A stretch of 64,000 nt of DNA from positions 2,046,001-2,110,000 of the forward strand of contig CATOTF010000002.1 of the NCBI GenBank assembly GCA_951813045.1. The letters are read 5' to 3'. The notes beneath the pieces are model-generated. The model saw only the letters and a program-made list of their open reading frames with translations, was not told where the DNA came from and did not search any database. The translations under genes were made by a program, and so were the position numbers. Below are positions 59,493-64,000 of the stretch, piece by piece (position 1 is the first letter of the stretch; each line of letters begins with the position of its first letter). Origin of the DNA: an uncultured Rhizobiaceae bacterium. GTDB taxonomy: Bacteria > Pseudomonadota > Alphaproteobacteria > Rhizobiales > Rhizobiaceae.

Positions 59493-60347
59493 ATGCAATA
59501 TTTTCGACCTGATAGTCTTACCCCTGCGCTGGATTGGCTGGCTGAGAAACGCAATGTCACCATTGCGGCTGGCTGTACTGACCTTCTACCCGCAACAACT
59601 GCACAATCCCTAAGCGGGCCAGTGCTTGACCTAACCGCAATCACCACATTGAGCGGCATTTCCAATGAAGAAAAGTTCTGGAGGTTTGGGGCCACAACAA
59701 CATGGACTGATGTAATCAATTCGGATCTCCCACCTGCATTTGACACCCTGAAACTAGCAGCCAGAGAGGTGGGCTCAGTCCAGATACAAAATGCAGGCAC
59801 CCTTGCGGGTAATCTTTGCAATGCATCGCCGGCTGCTGACGGTGTGCCTTGTTGGTTAACATTGGACGCGCAAGTTGAATTGCAATCGAGTTCTGAAATT
59901 CGCCGCCTGCCGTTAAGCCAGTTTATCTCTGGTCCGCGTCAAACGAAACTTCAAACCGGTGAGATCTTATCCGCAATTTTGGTGCCCAAGTCATCAAGTA
60001 TTGGTCGGTCGACTTTCCAGAAGCTGGGAGCGCGCAAATACCTGATCATCTCAATCGTCATGGTGGCAGCTCGCATTAGAGAGGATAACGGTGTAATTAC
60101 AGAGGCAGCTATTTCTGTGGGATCGTGCAACGCGGTTGCCCAGAGATTAACAGAAGTCGAAAATGGTCTAATTGGCGAACAACTAGACGGTGAGACAGCA
60201 AATCTAATCTCTCATGAAATGGTCAATGACGTGATTGATCCCATTGATGATCTGCGTAGCGATGCCGGATACAGACAAGATGCAGCGAGTGAGTTGGTAC
60301 GTCGAAGTATCAACACACTTGCTGTTGGAAAGCTCAATGTGACATGA
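59493..60347 (+). CDS. Molybdenum hydroxylase FAD-binding subunit
   Basis: A 284-residue FAD subunit of the xanthine dehydrogenase family (CoxM/NdhF-like). The FAD pyrophosphate loop is TIAAGCTDLLPATT (about residues 28-41), and LAAREVGSVQIQNAGTLAGN followed by LCNASPAADGVP (about residues 89-120) is the second flavin motif; a C-terminal CO_deh_flav_C domain follows. It passes electrons from the Fe-S clusters to an acceptor. I use the ATG at 59493 instead of the TTG at 59484. Its end overlaps the next gene by 4 bp (ATGA). Confidence 0.92.
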   Translation: MQYFRPDSLTPALDWLAEKRNVTIAAGCTDLLPATTAQSLSGPVLDLTAITTLSGISNEEKFWRFGATTTWTDVINSDLPPAFDTLKLAAREVGSVQIQNAGTLAGNLCNASPAADGVPCWLTLDAQVELQSSSEIRRLPLSQFISGPRQTKLQTGEILSAILVPKSSSIGRSTFQKLGARKYLIISIVMVAARIREDNGVITEAAISVGSCNAVAQRLTEVENGLIGEQLDGETANLISHEMVNDVIDPIDDLRSDAGYRQDAASELVRRSINTLAVGKLNVT

Positions 60348-63088
60348 CGGAGCAGGCAACAGGTATTTCGTTTCGTGTAAACGGTAAAAATTTAACAACC
60401 TCGACCCACGTCGGAACCCGTTTGAGTGAAGTACTTCGCGAAGAGTTTGGCCTGACAGGTACAAAAATCGGTTGTGATGCCGGGGATTGCGGCGCGTGTA
60501 CCGTTCTTATGGAAGGCCTCCCTATCTGCGCGTGTCTTACCCCGGCAGCTCGTGTCGAGGGGAGTGAAATCACTACAATTGAAGGGCTTTCTCAAGATGG
60601 TCTGACCCCTTTACAGGAATCATTTTTAAGGTACGGTGCGGCCCAATGCGGCATCTGCACACCGGGAATGTTGATGGCAGCGAGCGCCCTGTTAAAGAAA
60701 AACCCGCACCCCGAAATTGAGGAAGTTGAAGACGCTATATCCGGTGTTTTGTGCCGTTGTACCGGATATAGCAAAATTATCGCCGCAGTATGCGGAACCA
60801 ATAATGCTGATGTGAAACCTGATCTCCCACATGCCGGAGAGGCTGTTGGTGCGCCGGTGGAACGGTTGGATGGCGTGCAGAAAGTCGACGGATCCGAAAT
60901 CTTTGGAGCAGACTTTTGGCCAGTTGATGCCTTGAGCGTGCTGGTGGTCAGATCACCTCATCATTGTGCTGAATTCAAGTTCGGGAACCTGAGTAAGTTC
61001 GCTGCCACTACACAGGGTGTTAAAGCTATTTTCACGGCGGCGGATATCCCCGGTGAAAATCGTTTTGGTGTTATCCCACCACTTGCGGATCAACCAGCCC
61101 TCGCGGAATCCCAAACCCGTTTTATGGGAGAAGCCGTTGCACTGATCGTTGGCGATAAATGCGCTTTATCCGAAATAGACATTGACAAATTTCCTGTCCA
61201 ATGGACGCCCAATCCCGAAAACCTGGACCCCCTGGTTGCGCAACAGGAATCCACAAGCCCTGTGCACAAAGACCGTGTTGGTAACCTATTAATCACTGGG
61301 AATGTCAAAACAGGAAACTATCAAGAAGGCCTCTCGAACGCTGCTCACCTTGCACAATGCGAAATAGAAACCAGTTTTGTCGAACATGCTTACATCGAAC
61401 CGGAGGCCGGATGTGCCTGGATGGATGGGGATATCCTCACAATCCAAGCCTGCACTCAGGCGCCATATATGGACCGTGAAGATACAGCAAAAATACTTGG
61501 GCTTGAGCACGAGAAAGTACGAATTATTCCATCGGCAACCGGCGGCGGTTTTGGTTCGAAATTGGACGTGTCCATTCAACCTTTATTAGGTCTCGTTACA
61601 CTGAAAACTGGGAAACCATGCCGCATCGTCTATTCGCGATCTGAATCAATGGCATCAACGACCAAACGGCATCCCGCGATTATGAGAGCGAGCATCGGCA
61701 CTGATGGTGGTGGTAAAATAACCGGAATGCATTTTGACGGCGATTTCAACACCGGAGCCTTCGCAAGCTGGGGCCCAACCGTCGCGACCCGGGTTCCAGT
61801 CCACGCATCCGGCCCCTACAAAACGCCTAACTATTTAGCGCAAGCCCGCGCTGTCCACACAAATGGACCACCTAGTGGCGCTTTTCGTGGATTCGGTGTT
61901 CCCCAAGCAACGGTAATACAGGAAACTCTTTATGACGAGCTCGCAAGCTTATGCGAACTGGATAGGTTGGAATTCAGGCGCATAAATGCGCTATGCGATG
62001 GAGATGTTTCGGTCTGTGGCCAGACAATGCAAGGGGTTGGAATTCAAGAATGCCTTGACGCGCTGGTTCCCCATTGGAAACTTGCGCAAGACAGAGCAAA
62101 AGAATTCAACGAGAAGTCAGGAACAGTAAGGCGCGGGGTCGGTGTGGCGTCTTGCTGGTACGGTTGTGGGAATACTGCCCTACCCAATCCGTCAACCATT
62201 CGCTTGGGCATCACCACCGACGGGCACCTGAGGTTGCATCAGGGAGCTACAGATATCGGTCAAGGTTCGAATACCATTATAACTCAGATATGCGCGGACG
62301 CGCTTGGCCTACCAATTGATAAATTTGAGCTGATTAGCCCAGATACCGCTCTTACTCCTGATTGCGGGAAAACATCAGCGTCCCGCCAAACGGTCGTTAC
62401 GGGAAATGCCGCACAACTTGCCGGGCGTGGACTGCGCCACCGAATACTACGAACGAGCAATATGGGCCAAACTGCTGAAATTAAGCTCGAAGAAAACATG
62501 CTGATTATTTCAGAAAATGGTATTACGCAGACCATCCACTTAGACGAGTTAGAGACCGACAAGCTTGGCTACGCTCTCTCATGCGAAGAGACATATGATC
62601 CACCCACAGAACCGCTCGATGAAAACGGACAAGGCAAGCCCTACGCTGTCTATGGATATGGCGCCCAAATTGCTGAGGTTGAAGTTGATATGAAACTTGG
62701 CACCGTAAAAGTCTGCAACATCGTCGCGGCCCATGACCTCGGCAAAGTAATCAACCCTCTGCTCGCAGAAGGCCAAATCGAAGGCGGCATTGCCCAGGGA
62801 CTCGGTATGGCATTGATGGAAGAATATGTTCCCGGCCGAACAGAAAATCTGCACGATTATCTCATTCCCACTATTGGCGATATGCCGCCTGTCCAATCTA
62901 TCCTTGTCGAAAAACCCGATCCGGAAGGGCCGATGGGCGCAAAGGGATTGGGTGAGCATGTCCTCATTCCAACAGCTCCCGCGATTCTCAATGCTATTCG
63001 TGATGCCAGTGGAGCGAAAATAACAAAGCTCCCTGCCCTTCCGCACCGCGTATTAGCGGCAATCAAGCAAGCAGAGGCGCAATCGTGA
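60344..63088 (+). CDS. Molybdenum hydroxylase, fused 2Fe-2S and Mo-cofactor subunits
   Basis: A 914-residue protein joining two usually separate subunits. Residues 1-155 form the two 2Fe-2S domain: GCDAGDCGACTVLMEG with PICAC (plant-type cluster) and QCGICTPGML with LCRCTGY (second cluster). Residues about 170-910 are the molybdopterin-binding part: GAPVERLDGVQKVDGSEIFG, IPSATGGGFGSKLDVSIQPL, GPPSGAFRGFGVPQATV and the catalytic Glu in PMGAKGLGEHVLIPTAPA. The enzyme hydroxylates a heteroaromatic ring with water, as in nicotinate, isoquinoline or purine hydroxylases. The next gene resembles 6-hydroxynicotinate reductase, making nicotinate or a relative the best guess. Confidence 0.92.
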   Translation: MTEQATGISFRVNGKNLTTSTHVGTRLSEVLREEFGLTGTKIGCDAGDCGACTVLMEGLPICACLTPAARVEGSEITTIEGLSQDGLTPLQESFLRYGAAQCGICTPGMLMAASALLKKNPHPEIEEVEDAISGVLCRCTGYSKIIAAVCGTNNADVKPDLPHAGEAVGAPVERLDGVQKVDGSEIFGADFWPVDALSVLVVRSPHHCAEFKFGNLSKFAATTQGVKAIFTAADIPGENRFGVIPPLADQPALAESQTRFMGEAVALIVGDKCALSEIDIDKFPVQWTPNPENLDPLVAQQESTSPVHKDRVGNLLITGNVKTGNYQEGLSNAAHLAQCEIETSFVEHAYIEPEAGCAWMDGDILTIQACTQAPYMDREDTAKILGLEHEKVRIIPSATGGGFGSKLDVSIQPLLGLVTLKTGKPCRIVYSRSESMASTTKRHPAIMRASIGTDGGGKITGMHFDGDFNTGAFASWGPTVATRVPVHASGPYKTPNYLAQARAVHTNGPPSGAFRGFGVPQATVIQETLYDELASLCELDRLEFRRINALCDGDVSVCGQTMQGVGIQECLDALVPHWKLAQDRAKEFNEKSGTVRRGVGVASCWYGCGNTALPNPSTIRLGITTDGHLRLHQGATDIGQGSNTIITQICADALGLPIDKFELISPDTALTPDCGKTSASRQTVVTGNAAQLAGRGLRHRILRTSNMGQTAEIKLEENMLIISENGITQTIHLDELETDKLGYALSCEETYDPPTEPLDENGQGKPYAVYGYGAQIAEVEVDMKLGTVKVCNIVAAHDLGKVINPLLAEGQIEGGIAQGLGMALMEEYVPGRTENLHDYLIPTIGDMPPVQSILVEKPDPEGPMGAKGLGEHVLIPTAPAILNAIRDASGAKITKLPALPHRVLAAIKQAEAQS

Positions 63089-64000
63089 CTCAACAAGCCG
63101 AGAAAGTCCGCTGCGATGCATGTCCGGTCATGTGTTACGTTGCCGACGGCAGAACTGGCGCTTGTGACCGCTATGCAAATCACAATGGCAAGATCATTCG
63201 TTGCGATCCGCTGACAATACTGAATAGTCGTCTTGCTACCGGAGGAGAAATTACCCCATTCCTGAAATCAGAATGGGATGGTAGTCTCGTGCGTGATGAT
63301 GAGGTTTTTGTCACCGCGAATGGCGCGGGCACAACATATCCTGACTACAAGCCCGCCCCTTTCATCGTCAGTCGGCAGGTTGATGGTGTTGACTTTGTAA
63401 CGGTCGTTACAGAGGCGATTTTCTCCTATTGCGGCGTAAAAGTTAAGATCGATACAGATCGACATCTGGGCCATGAAGGTGCTGTAGTGAGGGTGGGTGG
63501 CGAAGCAATCGGTCATGTTACCACCAGCGAATACGGCTCGCAGATGTTATCATTAGGCGGAGTAGATCATCTTACCGGCGGGTCAAAGGCGGAAGGCCGG
63601 ATAACCTGCGATTCACTCATGAAACTGTGTAACAAGGAACCGGTAGAGCTATCGATAGATGAAGGCTCCACAGTCGTTGTACAAGCCGGTCAAGCGCCAA
63701 TTGTTGACGGTCATGGAGAAGAACGAATGAGAGTCGGATGTGGATCCGCGACGATCGGAATGTTTGCCTCACAGTGGCTTGGTCTGGTTGACGAGGTTGT
63801 CGTGGTTGACGACCACATTACCGGTGTGGTTTCAGAACATCAGGCTGGTAAGGTATTGGACTGGCCCGACACCGGCGTTAAGATCCAGGGGCGTCGATCA
63901 ACCCCCGGTCGCTACTTTCAGGTTTCAGAACCGGGGCTCGGCTGGGGTGGGACAAAAGTTGATGACCCTCTTTCAATATTAGGGCCGTGGAACGCGAAAA
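63085..64000 (+). CDS. 6-hydroxynicotinate reductase-like Fe-S protein, 5' part
   Basis: From GTG 63085, overlapping the hydroxylase stop by 4 bp, a frame is open to the window end (305 codons). It begins with the cluster VRCDACPVMCYVADGRTGAC, i.e. C-x2-C-x3-C-x9-C at residues 10, 13, 17 and 27, suited to one 4Fe-4S centre, then IIRCDPLTIL. Further segments are GHVTTSEYGSQMLSLGGVDH, EGRITCDSLMKLCNKEPVEL, MRVGCGSATIGMFASQWLGL and VVDDHITGVVSEHQAGKVLD. In my judgement this matches 6-hydroxynicotinate reductase, the ferredoxin-dependent enzyme of the reductive nicotinate pathway (Eubacterium barkeri, also Azorhizobium). The rest lies beyond the window. Certainty about the exact substrate is moderate. 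Confidence 0.75.
   Translation, partial: MTQQAEKVRCDACPVMCYVADGRTGACDRYANHNGKIIRCDPLTILNSRLATGGEITPFLKSEWDGSLVRDDEVFVTANGAGTTYPDYKPAPFIVSRQVDGVDFVTVVTEAIFSYCGVKVKIDTDRHLGHEGAVVRVGGEAIGHVTTSEYGSQMLSLGGVDHLTGGSKAEGRITCDSLMKLCNKEPVELSIDEGSTVVVQAGQAPIVDGHGEERMRVGCGSATIGMFASQWLGLVDEVVVVDDHITGVVSEHQAGKVLDWPDTGVKIQGRRSTPGRYFQVSEPGLGWGGTKVDDPLSILGPWNAK

Noticed and set aside
1-64000. tRNA, rRNA or CRISPR repeats anywhere in the window
   Set aside because: Reading the intergenic stretches gave no cloverleaf with a GTTCRA loop, no rRNA-like block and no regularly spaced repeats; a tRNAscan or CRISPR search could still be run to confirm.

Overview
The window looks like the chromosome of an alphaproteobacterium, most likely of the order Hyphomicrobiales. 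The evidence is the gene order glyA-nrdR-ribD-ribE-ribH-nusB-thiL, an LdtR-type MarR regulator next to an L,D-transpeptidase and a DUF6163 protein, an Asp-type (non-zinc) HemB, and a strong load of TRAP and ABC uptake systems. Base composition is moderate in the core and patchy in the middle. No rRNA, tRNA or CRISPR array was recognised. LAYOUT. (1) 1-12.2 kb is housekeeping: the end of bamE, an MFS permease, the minus-strand glyA/nrdR/riboflavin/nusB/thiL block, an L,D-transpeptidase with its candidate regulator LdtR, DUF6163, a CoA-thioester hydrolase and divergent hemB. (2) 12.2-15.8 kb is a phenolic-lipid type operon (type III polyketide synthase, ICMT-like methyltransferase, RND/MMPL exporter). 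The exporter is cut off by an IS3-family element. (3) 15.8-33.1 kb is a patchwork island. It holds two IS3 elements, an IS21, an IS5, pieces of IS110, IS30, IS66 and more IS3, a complete TniA/TniB/TniQ transposon with repeated end sites, a DUF1778 antitoxin with a truncated GNAT toxin, decayed ScpB and DUF1403 genes, a HEPN-like fragment, an AT-rich broken operon (formyltransferase, ankyrin protein, a gene split by IS5) and sugar-nucleotide biosynthesis remnants. The outermost IS3 ends are the same sequence in opposite orientation. (4) 33.6-40 kb returns to ordinary genes: DUF3237 plus a TRAP transporter, an acyltransferase, and a small ArsR-controlled operon with a palindromic operator. (5) 40-49 kb holds an adenylate cyclase and an operon of a peptide-type ABC importer with two M20 hydrolases. 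(6) 49.2-64 kb is a catabolic locus: a branched-chain-type ABC importer, a Rieske oxygenase and hydantoinase/oxoprolinase A and B in one minus-strand operon, a MarR regulator, and a divergent plus-strand operon of a molybdenum hydroxylase (FAD subunit plus a fused 2Fe-2S/Mo subunit) and a protein resembling 6-hydroxynicotinate reductase. HOW IT FITS TOGETHER. In region 6 a 17-bp near-palindrome occurs twice, just before the hydantoinase gene and just after a good promoter for the molybdenum-hydroxylase operon. This suggests that the MarR protein between them controls import and breakdown of one N-heterocyclic compound (nicotinate-like, possibly N-methylated or a lactam). This locus and the Tni transposon are the most rewarding parts of the window.
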